Below are positions 1-8,590 of a stretch of 28,359 bases of DNA, in pieces. The stretch's first letter is position 1. Each line of letters begins with the position of its first letter. The notes beneath the pieces were generated by a model that ran no database searches, was not told where the DNA came from, and saw nothing but the letters and a program-made list of their open reading frames with translations. Source of the stretch: Salsipaludibacter sp038233055 (GTDB taxonomy: Bacteria > Actinomycetota > Nitriliruptoria > Nitriliruptorales > Nitriliruptoraceae); assembly GCA_038233055.1 (NCBI GenBank), contig JBBSMS010000030.1:1-28359 (forward strand), read 5' to 3'. Position numbers and translations under genes: made by a program.

Positions 1-719
1 AGCGACCGCCACAGCACCTCGTTCAGGGAGGTGTTGACCAGTTGGAGGTAGGTGCGCCGCCCGGGCGATCCCAGGTGTGGCTCGCTCTCCTGCACGCGGT
101 CGAACACCACGACCGTGTCGTAGAGCGAGTACCCCAGGATCGTCAGCAACGCGATCACCGTGTTCGGACTGACGGGGAACCCGAACAGGGCGTAGATCCC
201 CACCGTCACGATCAGGTCGTGGGCCAGCGTCACGATCGCCACGACCGCCATCTTCAACTGCAACCGGATCGAGATGTAGATCAGGATGGCGATCAGGAAC
301 ACGACCAGGGCCTGCAGCGCCTTCAGCGAGATCCGGCGACCCCATGACGGGCCCACGAACGACTCGTCGATCGCGGTCGGGTCCGACACCTCGATCAGCG
401 CGGCCTCGACGTCGTCGTCGACCTGGGAACCCGGGGTCAGTTCGGACATGCGCACCAGCGCCCCGGCGGTGTCGTCCTCACCGGTCACCATCTGCACGCG
501 CACGTCGGTGGCGCCCACCGCCGTGGCCGCGTCCGCGAGGTCGGCGACCGTCACGTCCTCGCCGATGCCCTCGAGGACGAACGACGACCCACCCTCGAAG
601 TCGATGGACAGGTCGAGCTGGCGGACACCCAGCGCGGCCAGCGACAGCACGATCAGGGCACCGGACAGGATCGCCCAACGCTTCATGTTGCCGATGATGT
701 CGATCTTGAGACGCTTCAT
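1..719 (-). CDS. secF: Protein translocase subunit SecF (3' end missing at window edge)
   Basis: SecF is a membrane partner of SecD in the SecDF complex, which uses the proton motive force to pull proteins out of the SecYEG channel. I translated the minus strand directly: ATG at 719–717 gives MKRLKIDIIGNMKRWAILSG, followed by a first membrane helix, the DFEGGSSF motif that opens the extracytoplasmic domain, and later helices (ALQALVVFLIAILIYISIRL and VAIVTLAHDLIVTVGIYALFG), then the conserved YSLYDTVVVFDRV segment. About 239 codons are open to the left edge with no stop, so the C-terminal part lies outside the window. The start overlaps the secD stop in an ATGA, so translation is coupled to secD. 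The near-terminal NTSLNEVLWRS is a slightly unusual version of the usual SecF N-x-S-x-N-x-T-L-S-R-T stretch. Identity is secure. Confidence 0.93.
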   Translation of the reverse strand, partial: MKRLKIDIIGNMKRWAILSGALIVLSLAALGVRQLDLSIDFEGGSSFVLEGIGEDVTVADLADAATAVGATDVRVQMVTGEDDTAGALVRMSELTPGSQVDDDVEAALIEVSDPTAIDESFVGPSWGRRISLKALQALVVFLIAILIYISIRLQLKMAVVAIVTLAHDLIVTVGIYALFGFPVSPNTVIALLTILGYSLYDTVVVFDRVQESEPHLGSPGRRTYLQLVNTSLNEVLWRS

Positions 720-2593
720 GCCGTCCCTCCCCGGGGCTCGGCGGCCCCGGTCGTCACGGCCGCCTGTCGGCGCCGGATGGACGACCCGAGCTTGCCACGG
801 AAGGCCAACAGCCCGACCACGGAGCGGGTGAACGCCCACATGATGAACAGGTCGAGCAGGGTCGCCAGGCCGAGCGTGAACGCGAACCCACGCACCGGCC
901 CGACCGCCAGGAAGTACAGGATCAGGGCCGCGACCAGGGTCACGGTGTTGCCGGACAGGTTGGTGCGGAAGGCGGCGTGGAAGCCCCGACTGACGGCCAG
1001 GCGGGTGGTCTTGCCGACGGCGACCTCGTCGCGGATCCGTTCGAAGTAGATGATGGACGAGTCGGCCGTGATCCCGACCGACACGATGATGCCGGCCACG
1101 CCGGCCAAGCTGAGGGCGAACCCGAACCGTCCCATGGCAGTGATCGCGCCCATGACCAGCGCGCCGAAGACCAACAGGGCCCCGATCGCGATGGCCCCGA
1201 GCAGGCGGTAGAAGTACAGCAGGTAGAGGCCGACCAGCAGCAGGCCGACCAGGCCCGCGATCAGGCCGTTGCGCAGCGACGACGCGCCAAGACTGGGCGA
1301 CACCGTCTCGAAGGTGGCCGGTTCGAGCGTGATCGGCAGCGCACCGGCCCGCAGCACCAGCGCGAGGTCCTCGGCGCTCTCCTGGTCCCCGGAACTGATC
1401 CGCGCGTCACCCGCGATGCCCTCGCCGCACAGCACGTCCGGGTTCATGGTCGGGGCGGACTCGACGATCCCGTCCAGCACGATCGCGAGTTGGCCGGAAC
1501 CGCCCTCGTCGCGGTCACAGGCTGCATCGGCGGTGGCCAGCCGGAAGGCCTCGGAGCCGTCGTCGTCGAAGTCCAGTGCCGTTCCGAACTCCCCCGCCGC
1601 CAGGTTCGCGGTGGCGTCCTGGATGTCGTCGCCGCTCAGGGGGTCGCCGTTGCCGTCCGTCGGCGCGGGGCCGACGCGGTACTTCAGCGGTCGGGGCGCT
1701 TCCGGCGGCAGCCCGTCGTCGATGTCCTCCGGGTTGATGGTCTGGACGTCGGTGGGCAGGTCGGTGGGGGCCGGCGTGGCCCCCTCGGTCGGCACCGGCG
1801 ACGCGTCGGTCGGCGCGCCACTGGGGGCCACCGACGGCGACGGGGCCTCGCTGGTCGTGCTCTCCTGTGCGGCCACAACCTGCACGTCCGACCCCGCGCC
1901 GGGCTGCCGGGCGGACTCGGTGGTCTCGGACGCGGCCGGGCTGGCCGAATCCGTGGGGACCGGGCTGGCGGAATCGGCGGGCGCGGGCGATCCCGTGGCC
2001 CCGTCGGACGGGCTGCCACTGGGCGCGACCGAGGCGCCGGGCGACGGCGACTCGCTGCCGTCGGCCCCGGCGGTGGTGTCGGCGTCCAGTTGCACGTCGC
2101 CGCAGACCACACCGTCCTCCGGCTGGGGTCGGTCCGGGTTCAGGACGTAGGACACGGTCCCGTCCAGTTCCTCCTCCTGCACCACGCACGACGGCGTGTC
2201 GGTGTAGCCGGGCAGACCGGGCACCAGCAGGTCCTCGACCGGCCAGAAGGTGAGCTGGGCAGTGCGTCCGATGATGTCGTTGGCGCGGTCGGCGTTGGCC
2301 ACTCCCGGCAGCTGGACGTTGATGTCGGTCCCGAGCCGGGAGATCTCCGGCTCGGCGACGCCCAGCGAGTCGACGCGGCTGCGGATGACCTCGATGGTCT
2401 GGTCCAGCGCCTCGTTGATCTCGGTCTCGGTCAGGTCCTCGTCGGTGTCGAAGACCGGTGTGTAGACGGCCGAGATGCCGCCCTGCAGGTCCAGGCCCAG
2501 TCGTGGCCGGGCACCCAGGCCCAACGCCACGACGGACACGACGACCACCAGCAGGATCGTGGTCAGCGAGGTCCACATGGAGTTGCGTGTCAC
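716..2593 (-). CDS. secD: Protein translocase subunit SecD with long Ser/Pro-rich insert
   Basis: SecD forms the SecDF proton-driven motor that completes Sec-dependent export. The GTG start at 2593 has AAGGA seven bases upstream. Residues 10–28 form the first membrane helix, followed by the family motif LGLDLQGG (32–39). The extracytoplasmic P1 domain is split by a low-complexity stretch rich in Ser, Pro, Ala and Thr, residues about 175–285 (nucleotides about 1738–2071). The second half holds the five-helix block, with GVAGIIVSVGITADSSIIYFERIRDEV as the diagnostic SecD/RND segment. At 625 residues it is longer than compact SecDs, largely because of the insert; actinobacterial SecDs often have smaller Pro/Ala-rich inserts. 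It lies between yajC (71 bp upstream) and secF (ATGA overlap). Confidence 0.95.
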   Translation of the reverse strand: MTRNSMWTSLTTILLVVVVSVVALGLGARPRLGLDLQGGISAVYTPVFDTDEDLTETEINEALDQTIEVIRSRVDSLGVAEPEISRLGTDINVQLPGVANADRANDIIGRTAQLTFWPVEDLLVPGLPGYTDTPSCVVQEEELDGTVSYVLNPDRPQPEDGVVCGDVQLDADTTAGADGSESPSPGASVAPSGSPSDGATGSPAPADSASPVPTDSASPAASETTESARQPGAGSDVQVVAAQESTTSEAPSPSVAPSGAPTDASPVPTEGATPAPTDLPTDVQTINPEDIDDGLPPEAPRPLKYRVGPAPTDGNGDPLSGDDIQDATANLAAGEFGTALDFDDDGSEAFRLATADAACDRDEGGSGQLAIVLDGIVESAPTMNPDVLCGEGIAGDARISSGDQESAEDLALVLRAGALPITLEPATFETVSPSLGASSLRNGLIAGLVGLLLVGLYLLYFYRLLGAIAIGALLVFGALVMGAITAMGRFGFALSLAGVAGIIVSVGITADSSIIYFERIRDEVAVGKTTRLAVSRGFHAAFRTNLSGNTVTLVAALILYFLAVGPVRGFAFTLGLATLLDLFIMWAFTRSVVGLLAFRGKLGSSIRRRQAAVTTGAAEPRGGTA

Positions 2594-2664
2594 GTTCGAG
2601 TCCTTGTCGGTCCCCGGGCGGTCCGATGACGGTGCCCGGGGTGGTCCTGGCCGAGGCGCGGGAA

Positions 2665-3240
2665 TCAGTTGCCGGCGCGCTCACCGTCCGGGAAGTTCGC
2701 CTCGTCGGTGGCCTCGGCGTCGTCCCAGTCCACCAGTTCGTCATCGTCCCAGTCGACGATGCCGTCGTCACCGTCGTCGTCACCGTCGAGGATGCCGTCA
2801 TGGGCGTCGAGGATGCCGTCATGGGCGTCGACGATGCCGTCATGGGCGTCGACGATGCCGTCATGGGCGTCGACGATGCCGTCATGGGCGTCCGCGGCCA
2901 CCTCCGCAGTGGACGCGCCGCTGACGAAGGCCTCGATGGCGTCGCGGTCCTCGTCGGTGGCGATGCGACCGATGGCAGAACGGGCGAACCGGAGCACCAC
3001 GTCCTCGCCGACCAGCAGGTCGACCCAGTTGTCGTCCATGGCCTCGACCTCGCCGAACATTCCGCCGATCGTGACGACCTCGGTGCCGACCGAGAGCGTG
3101 GACAACATGCTCTCACGTTCCTGCTGGCGCTTGCGCTGCGGCCGGATCACCAGGAACCAGAACACCGCACCCACGAGCAGGATCGGCAACAGGCTGGAGA
3201 GGCTGCCGAGGCCGCCGGCCTCTTGTGCGAGCACGAACAT
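2665..3240 (-). CDS. yajC: YajC preprotein translocase subunit with acidic heptapeptide-repeat tail
   Basis: YajC is a small one-helix membrane protein that associates with SecDF. I prefer the ATG at 3240 (MFVLAQEAGG) over an in-frame ATG at 3297, because it puts the single helix (LLPILLVGAVFWFLVI) near the N-terminus as in the family. The helix is followed by the typical RPQRKRQQ basic stretch and the SVGTEVVTIGGMFGEV core. The usual protein is about 85–120 residues; this one is 191. The extension contains five tandem copies of AHDGI(V/L)D and then a very Asp-rich tail (GDDDGDDGIVDWDDDELVDWDD). The repeats correspond to 21-bp DNA units at 2791–2895. It is the first gene of yajC-secD-secF, a common arrangement. 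No function is known to me for such a tail; it would be cytoplasmic. Confidence 0.92.
   Translation of the reverse strand: MFVLAQEAGGLGSLSSLLPILLVGAVFWFLVIRPQRKRQQERESMLSTLSVGTEVVTIGGMFGEVEAMDDNWVDLLVGEDVVLRFARSAIGRIATDEDRDAIEAFVSGASTAEVAADAHDGIVDAHDGIVDAHDGIVDAHDGILDAHDGILDGDDDGDDGIVDWDDDELVDWDDAEATDEANFPDGERAGN
2791..2895. repeat. Five tandem 21-bp units inside yajC
   Basis: The unit GATGCCGTCATGGGCGTCGA plus one variable base (plus-strand reading) occurs at 2791, 2812, 2833, 2854 and 2875. Copies differ only at the last bases (…GAG, …GAG, …GAC, …GAC, …CGC). The 21-bp period keeps the reading frame and encodes the heptapeptide AHDGI(V/L)D on the minus strand. Near-identity at the DNA level implies recent expansion by slippage or recombination, so copy number may vary between strains. 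Confidence 0.97.
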
Positions 3241-3493
3241 GGTGGACTCGTCGATCGGTGATGGATGGATGGCGCGCGCAGTCGAGACACCGTGCACGGG
3301 ATGGCCGGGCCGCCGGACGTCCGGCGGTCGCGGGGGCCCCTCCCGAACGGAGGTGCCGCCACGGCCGGTGGGCGCGGCACGCGGACCGTCGACAGGCTAC
3401 CCGACCCACCATCGTGTGCCGTGGACGATGCGCGCGACGCCCGCGGCATGGGCCGCCGCCCCGGCTCGACCCCGGTAGGGGCGCCGCGCCGGA
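3241..3493. other. Intergenic gap between ruvB and yajC
   Basis: This 253-bp space separates the end of ruvB from the start of yajC, both on the minus strand. It should hold the yajC-secDF promoter, but I see no convincing −35/−10 pair. Open frames across it have the Arg/Pro-rich look of antisense frames in GC-rich DNA and no recognisable motifs. Confidence 0.5.
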
Positions 3494-4555
3494 TCAGCGG
3501 GTCGGGTCGAACAGGGTGGAGGGGCCGGGGTTGGCCCCCAGGTGGGACCGGCCAGCCGGGGTGGCGATGCGACCGCGCGAGGTGCGCTGGATGAATCCGA
3601 GTTGGAGCAGAAACGGTTCCACCGTGTCCTCGACCGTGTCGGTCTCCTCCCCCACCGAGGTCGCCAGCGTCGCGAGCCCCACCGGCCCGCCGTCGAAGCG
3701 CTCCACGATGGCCTCCAGTATCCGTCGGTCGAGCCGGTCGAGGCCGACCACGTCGACGTCGAAGACGGCCAGGGCCTCGCGCGCGACGGCGGCGTCCACG
3801 CGTCCGTCGGCCTCGACCTCGGCGAAGTCGCGCACGCGCCGCAGCAGGCGGTTGGCGATTCGCGGCGTGCCCCGCGATCGGCGCGCGATCTCGCCGGCAC
3901 CGTCGTCGCTCAACGGGATGTCGAGCAACCCGGCGGACCGGGTCACGATCGCACGCAGGTCCTCGGTGCCGTAGTAGTCGAGGTGGGCCGAGAAACCGAA
4001 CCGGTCCCGCAGCGGGTTCGCGATCAGCCCGGTCCGGGTGGTGGCGCCGACCAGGGTGAAGCGCGGCAGTTCCAGCCGGATCGAGCGCGCCGCCGGACCC
4101 TTGCCGACCACCAGGTCGAGTTGGAAGTCCTCCATCGCCGGGTACAGCACCTCCTCGACGGTCCGGGGCAGGCGGTGGATCTCGTCGACGAACAGCACGT
4201 CGCCGGGCTCGAGGTTGGTGAGGATGGCCGCGAGGTCGCCGGGTCGTTCCAGCGCGGGTCCCGAGGTCGTGCGCAGGAATGCCCCCACCTCGGTCGCGAT
4301 GATGGCCGCCAACGAGGTCTTGCCCAGCCCCGGGGGACCCGACAACAGCACGTGGTCGACCGGCAGCTCGCGCAGGACGGCGCCACGGATGACCACGTCC
4401 AGTTGCCGACGGACGCGGGGCTGGCCCACGAACTGGTCGAGGCGGCGCGGGCGCAGGGACGCGTCCACCCGGTCCTCACCCGGCAGCGCGGACGTCGCCA
4501 GCACCGCGTCATCGGGTTCGGGGCGTGCGTCGGGAACGTCGGGGACGTCGCTCAC
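3494..4555 (-). CDS. ruvB: Holliday junction branch-migration helicase RuvB
   Basis: RuvB is the AAA+ motor that, loaded by RuvA, drives branch migration of Holliday junctions. The 353-residue length is typical. Visible motifs: DQFVGQ (40–45), Walker A GPPGLGKTS (73–81), Walker B FVDEIH (122–127), sensor I GATTRTG (170–176), and the LRDRFG segment with the arginine finger (182–187). The C-terminal winged-helix domain ends in the usual F-I-Q-R-T-x-R-G-R pattern (FIQRTSRGR). The start is GTG at 4555, overlapping the ruvA stop by 4 bp (GTGA), so ruvC-ruvA-ruvB read as one translationally coupled operon. Nothing appears damaged. Confidence 0.98.
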   Translation of the reverse strand: MSDVPDVPDARPEPDDAVLATSALPGEDRVDASLRPRRLDQFVGQPRVRRQLDVVIRGAVLRELPVDHVLLSGPPGLGKTSLAAIIATEVGAFLRTTSGPALERPGDLAAILTNLEPGDVLFVDEIHRLPRTVEEVLYPAMEDFQLDLVVGKGPAARSIRLELPRFTLVGATTRTGLIANPLRDRFGFSAHLDYYGTEDLRAIVTRSAGLLDIPLSDDGAGEIARRSRGTPRIANRLLRRVRDFAEVEADGRVDAAVAREALAVFDVDVVGLDRLDRRILEAIVERFDGGPVGLATLATSVGEETDTVEDTVEPFLLQLGFIQRTSRGRIATPAGRSHLGANPGPSTLFDPTR

Positions 4556-5139
4556 CGGGCGCCCCGTCGCAGGGCATGGCGGACCAGGTCCTCGACCGGG
4601 GCGTCGGCCGGCGCGTCGGCGAGCGCGGCACGGATCTCGGCGTCGCGGTAGCCCAGTTGCGCGAGCGCCTCGCGGGCCTCGTCAATGGTCGTGGCGTCGG
4701 CGGCGGCGCCCCGAGCGGGGACTGGCGACCAGTCGTCGGCGATCGCGCCCACCTTGTCGCGCAGTTCCAGCACCAACCGTTCGGCGACCTTCCTGCCGAT
4801 CCCCGGAACCTCCGTCAGCATGCCGAGGTCGCCGTGCGCCAGGGCCGTGCGGATGGCGTCGGGCCGGTGGGTCCGCAGCGCCGCCAACCCGAGCTTCGGG
4901 CCCACCCCGGTTGCCCGCAACAGCAGTTCGAACGTCGCCAGGCCGGCCCGGGTCGGAAACCCGTAGAGGTCCAACGCATCCTCGCGGACCTGCTGGGAGG
5001 TGTGGAGGTGGATGTCCTCGCCCAGGGCCGGGATGCCGCCGGGGTCGGCGACGTGCACGAGGTAGCCGACACCGTGGACGTCCACGACCACGGTCTCGGC
5101 ATCACGGTGCTCGACCGTGCCCTTCAGGTGCGCGATCAC
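4552..5139 (-). CDS. ruvA: Holliday junction-binding protein RuvA
   Basis: RuvA tetramers bind four-way junctions and position the RuvB rings. An open frame extends further upstream, but the family N-terminus (M/V-I-A-x-L-x-G) fixes the start at GTG 5139, which overlaps the ruvC stop as GTGA. The product is 195 residues, normal for RuvA: an OB-fold domain at about 1–62, two helix-hairpin-helix motifs (ATGVGP at 76–81 and VPGIGRKVAERL at 111–122) that contact DNA, and a C-terminal three-helix domain after an Ala-rich linker that binds RuvB. The upstream part of the long frame is out-of-frame ruvC sequence. Confidence 0.97.
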   Translation of the reverse strand: MIAHLKGTVEHRDAETVVVDVHGVGYLVHVADPGGIPALGEDIHLHTSQQVREDALDLYGFPTRAGLATFELLLRATGVGPKLGLAALRTHRPDAIRTALAHGDLGMLTEVPGIGRKVAERLVLELRDKVGAIADDWSPVPARGAAADATTIDEAREALAQLGYRDAEIRAALADAPADAPVEDLVRHALRRGAR

Positions 5140-5783
5140 GACCGACGCCTGGCGCCGCCGCTGGCCCCGTCGCGGCCCGGGCGGGTCCCGCCGACCACCT
5201 GCAGGCCGCGCGCGGCGACATGGTCCTCCCACGAGGTCGTCGCGTCGCCGGCACCGCGAGTCGGCGCGGACATCGCCACGGACCGGTGTTCGAGCAGCCC
5301 GGTGAGGGCGACCGCGAGCGCGTCCGCCGCGTCGGCGGGACGCGGTTCGTCGTCCAGGCGGAGGTGGGCCGTGATCATGCGGGCCACACCCTCCTTGTCC
5401 GCGCCACCGTGGCCGGTGACGGTCGCCTTGACCCGGGTCGGGGTGATCTCGCGGACCACGACCCCGGCGCGGGCCGCGGCCAACAGCGCGATCCCGGCGG
5501 CCTGCCCGGTGGCCATGGCGGTCCGGACGTTGGACGAGAACAGCACGCGCTCGACCGCCACCACGTCGGGCTGCCAGGTGGCGACCAGGTCCTCGATGCC
5601 GGCGAAGAGGGCCTCCAGGCGGATGGCGAGATCGTCGCCGGCCGGGGTGCGCAAGGTCGCGTGATGGCGATGCACGGGGCGCGACGGCGGACCGTCCACG
5701 ACCCCCACGCCGCACCGGGTCAGGCCCGGGTCGATGCCCAGGACGCGGACGACGGCCCGGGCGTCGGTGCCAGCGCTCACCAT
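5136..5783 (-). CDS. ruvC: Crossover junction endodeoxyribonuclease RuvC
   Basis: RuvC is the resolvase that cuts Holliday junctions processed by RuvAB. I chose ATG 5783 because a GAGG sits seven bases upstream and it lies just before the conserved VLGIDPGLTRCG. Candidate catalytic acids in the RNase H-like fold are all present: Asp18 (GIDPG), Glu79 (AVERV), Asp151 and Asp154 (PADAADALAVA). At 215 residues it is about 30–40 longer than compact RuvCs; the extra part is a C-terminal tail after the nuclease core (from about residue 170). It is the first gene of ruvCAB, 138 bp after yebC, and its stop overlaps the ruvA start. Confidence 0.97.
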   Translation of the reverse strand: MVSAGTDARAVVRVLGIDPGLTRCGVGVVDGPPSRPVHRHHATLRTPAGDDLAIRLEALFAGIEDLVATWQPDVVAVERVLFSSNVRTAMATGQAAGIALLAAARAGVVVREITPTRVKATVTGHGGADKEGVARMITAHLRLDDEPRPADAADALAVALTGLLEHRSVAMSAPTRGAGDATTSWEDHVAARGLQVVGGTRPGRDGASGGARRRS

Positions 5784-5921
5784 GGAGGAACCTCGGGTCG
5801 GCGGACGGCGGGGGACGAGGCGGGACGCCGAGCGGACGACATCCCGCGTGCGGCGGCCGATCGAACAGGTGTTCACCCTAGCAGCGGCCCGCCAGCGTCG
5901 ACAGCACCCGCGACGGTTCCC

Positions 5922-6686
5922 TCAGTCGAGGTCGATTTGCTCCATGACGTCGTCGCCGATGTCGAAGTTGGCGTAGACCTCCTGGACGTCGTCGTTGTCC
6001 TCCAACCGGTCGACCAGGCGCAGCACCCGGGTCGCGTCCTTGACGTCGGCCACCGGCACGGTCGAGGACGGCACCATCACCGAGCCCGACGACAGGATGG
6101 TCATCCCGGCACCCTCGAGTGCCTTGCGCAGGTCCTGGGCGTCGGTGGGCGCCGACCAGGCGATGAGTTGCCCGTCACCGTCGTCCTCGATGTCCTCCAG
6201 CCCGGCATCCAGACCGGCGATCATCACGTCGTCGGCGTCGACGCCGTCGGCGTCGACCAGCACCTGTCCGCGGCGCGAGAACAGGAACGAGACCGCGCCC
6301 GGCTCCGCCAGCGACCCGCCTGCCGTCGTGAAGATCGATCGGACGTCGGACGCGGTGCGGTTGCGGTTGTCGGTCAGGATCTCGACGAGCACGGCGATCC
6401 CACCCGGCGCGTAGCCCTCGTAGGTCCCCTGGTCGAACGCGACCCCGTCGTCGAGTTCACCGGCGCCACGCTTGCAGGCACGGTCGATGGTGTCCTTGGG
6501 GACGTCGGCGTCCTTGGCCTTCTGGACCGCCAGGGCCAACGACGCGCTCATCTCGGGATCGGACGTGTGGGCCTCGCGTGCGGCCGCCGTGATCAGCCGG
6601 ATGAGCTTGCCGAACTCCTGGCCGCGGGCCTTGTCCTGCCGAGCCTTGCGGTGCTTGATGTTGGCCCACTTGCTGTGCCCTGCCAC
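5922..6686 (-). CDS. yebC: YebC/PmpR-family protein
   Basis: This family has been described as transcriptional regulators (PmpR) and, more recently, as factors that relieve ribosome stalling. The real start is GTG 6686, giving (M)AGHSKWANIKHRKARQDKARGQEF, the family signature; AAGGA lies six bases upstream. The longer open frame upstream is out-of-frame pdxT sequence. The 254-residue length is standard. Other conserved segments are ADVPKDTIDRAC, the YEGYAPGG motif and the acidic C-terminus. Its position between pdxT and ruvC is the common actinobacterial arrangement; a 133-bp gap separates it from pdxT. Confidence 0.97.
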   Translation of the reverse strand: MAGHSKWANIKHRKARQDKARGQEFGKLIRLITAAAREAHTSDPEMSASLALAVQKAKDADVPKDTIDRACKRGAGELDDGVAFDQGTYEGYAPGGIAVLVEILTDNRNRTASDVRSIFTTAGGSLAEPGAVSFLFSRRGQVLVDADGVDADDVMIAGLDAGLEDIEDDGDGQLIAWSAPTDAQDLRKALEGAGMTILSSGSVMVPSSTVPVADVKDATRVLRLVDRLEDNDDVQEVYANFDIGDDVMEQIDLD

Positions 6687-6819
6687 GTTGCGTCCTTGCC
6701 GTCGAGCCGGGGTGCTGCTGCGACTGTCGAGGGTAACCGCCCCCCACGCCCACCCCACCTCTGTCGAGTGTGCGCATCCGCGCAATCGACGCGGGGTGAC
6801 GGCGGCCGAGGTCAAGTGC

Positions 6820-7515
6820 TCACGACCCCGCACGACTGGATCGGATGCCATCCACGAACAGCTCGTGGAGGCGGTCGTCGCCGGTGATCTCGGGGTGGAA
6901 CGCACTGGCGAGGACGGCTTCCTGCCGGACGACCACGGGATCGCCGTCGACGTCGGCCAGGACCTCGACGGCGTCGTCGAGCACCGCGACCACTCGCGGT
7001 GCGCGGATGAACGAGGCATCCATCGGGCCGCCGTCGATTCCGGCCACGTCCAGGCTGGTGTCGAAGGAGTCGACCTGGCGGCCGAAGGCGTTGCGGCGCG
7101 TCCGTACGTCCAGCCCCCCGACCAGTGGCTGCTCGGCCTCCTGGTCGAGTTCCCGCGACAACAGGATCATGCCCGCGCAGGTCCCGAATGCGTGCAGCCC
7201 ACCGGCAACGGCTGCGCGCAGCGGCTCCATCAGGTCGAACCGGACCAGGAGCTTGCCGATGGTCGTGGACTCGCCGCCGGGCAACACCAGTCCGTCAAGC
7301 CCGTCGAGGTGGTCGGGACGCCGGACCCGTCGGACCCGCGCGCCGACACGGTCCAGCACGACCAGGTGCTCGTGGACGTCACCCTGCAGGGCCAGGACCC
7401 CGACCAGCGGCTGATCGGCGGTCGCGGTCCGCGGGGTCGGGACACCGTCCAGCCGGGCACCCGGGACCCAGCGCCGCCCGACCGGGATCGAGCGGTGACG
7501 TCGGGAGTCCGTCAC
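6820..7515 (-). CDS. pdxT: PLP synthase glutaminase subunit PdxT
   Basis: PdxT hydrolyses glutamine and channels ammonia to PdxS to make pyridoxal 5'-phosphate. The core starts at LVGVLALQGDVHEHL. The class I glutaminase residues are present: LPGGEST (78–84), nucleophile Cys113 in FGTCAGM, and His207/Glu209 in FHPEITGD. I place the start at GTG 7515, which overlaps the pdxS stop as GTGA like other pairs in this region; this gives 231 residues with about 36 extra at the N-terminus. An in-frame GTG at 7443 would give a more typical 207 residues; neither has a strong ribosome-binding site, so the start is unsettled. Confidence 0.95.
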   Translation of the reverse strand: MTDSRRHRSIPVGRRWVPGARLDGVPTPRTATADQPLVGVLALQGDVHEHLVVLDRVGARVRRVRRPDHLDGLDGLVLPGGESTTIGKLLVRFDLMEPLRAAVAGGLHAFGTCAGMILLSRELDQEAEQPLVGGLDVRTRRNAFGRQVDSFDTSLDVAGIDGGPMDASFIRAPRVVAVLDDAVEVLADVDGDPVVVRQEAVLASAFHPEITGDDRLHELFVDGIRSSRAGS

Positions 7516-8414
7516 CAACCGCGACCCGCGAACCGTTGGTCGTCCGGCAGTTGGTCCAGGTTGATGCCGACCATCGCCTCGCCCAGTCCACGCGACACCT
7601 TCGCCACGACCGAGGGATCGTCGTAGTTGGTGGTCGCCTCGACGATGGCGCGGGCGCGCTGTTCCGGATTGCCCGACTTGAAGATGCCGGACCCGACGAA
7701 CACGCCGTCGGCACCAAGTTGCATCATCATGGCGGCGTCGGCCGGGGTCGCGATGCCGCCGGCTGTGAACAGCACGACCGGGAGGCGGCCCGACGCGGCG
7801 ACCTCGCGGACCAGGTCCACGGGGGCGCGGAAGTCCTTGGCCGCCCCGTACAGCTCCGCCTCGTCCATCGTGGCCAGGCGACGGATCGCGCCTGTGATCG
7901 AGCGCATGTGACGGGTGGCCTCGACCACGTTTCCGGTGCCGGCCTCGCCCTTGGACCGGATCATGGCCGCACCCTCGCCCAGTCGCCGCAGCGCCTCGCC
8001 GATGTTGGTCGCCCCGCACACGAACGGGACGTCGAAGGCCCACTTGTCGATGTGGTGGGCCTCGTCGGCGGGGGTCAGCACCTCGGACTCGTCGACGTAG
8101 TCCACCCCCAGCGACTCCAGCACCTGTGCCTCGACGAAGTGCCCGATCCGGGCCTTGGCCATCACGGGGATGGAGACGGCCTCGATGATGCCGTCGATCA
8201 TGTCCGGGTTGGACATCCGCGCCACCCCGCCATCACGCCGGATGTCGGCCGGCACCCGTTCCAGCGCCATGACGGCGACCGCGCCTGCCTCCTCGGCGAT
8301 GACGGCCTGCTCGGCATCCACGACGTCCATGATGACGCCACCCTTGAGCATGTCGGCCATGCCGCGCTTGACCCGGGTGGTCCCCGTGGCGTCGTGGGAG
8401 TCGGAGGTGGTCAT
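7512..8414 (-). CDS. pdxS: PLP synthase synthase subunit PdxS
   Basis: PdxS condenses ribose 5-phosphate, glyceraldehyde 3-phosphate and ammonia into pyridoxal 5'-phosphate in a dodecamer decorated by PdxT. The 300-residue length is normal. Conserved positions: Asp30 in GGVIMDVVD, the first Schiff-base lysine Lys88 in VMAKARIGHF, and the second-lysine region around IRSKGEAGTGNVVEA. The phosphate-binding FTAGGIATPADAAMMMQLGADGVFVGSGIF follows. ATG 8414 has GAGG just upstream; the longer open frame upstream is not family sequence. It is translationally coupled to pdxT. No pdxR regulator is seen nearby. Confidence 0.98.
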   Translation of the reverse strand: MTTSDSHDATGTTRVKRGMADMLKGGVIMDVVDAEQAVIAEEAGAVAVMALERVPADIRRDGGVARMSNPDMIDGIIEAVSIPVMAKARIGHFVEAQVLESLGVDYVDESEVLTPADEAHHIDKWAFDVPFVCGATNIGEALRRLGEGAAMIRSKGEAGTGNVVEATRHMRSITGAIRRLATMDEAELYGAAKDFRAPVDLVREVAASGRLPVVLFTAGGIATPADAAMMMQLGADGVFVGSGIFKSGNPEQRARAIVEATTNYDDPSVVAKVSRGLGEAMVGINLDQLPDDQRFAGRGW

Positions 8415-8590
8415 GACGGCCTCGTGGTGACGGTGGTGGGCGGGCGCCGACAACGCTGACGGCGGGGTTGTGCGGCGACTCCCGAGCGTACTGGGATCGG
8501 CTTCGGGGCTGCGGCCCGGTTCGGTGGCAGGCGCCGCGGCGGCGGGGCGCGTGGCCGCAGCCACGACCGAGGTCGTCGACCCGGGAGGGG

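Noticed and set aside
42..697. Plus-strand open frames antisense to secF
   Set aside because: Arg/Pro/His-rich shadow frames in GC-rich DNA; the minus strand encodes SecF with clear motifs.
4038..6887. 949-codon plus-strand open frame across ruvB–yebC
   Set aside because: It is antisense to four well-identified genes and has no domain-like segments; length is a product of high GC.
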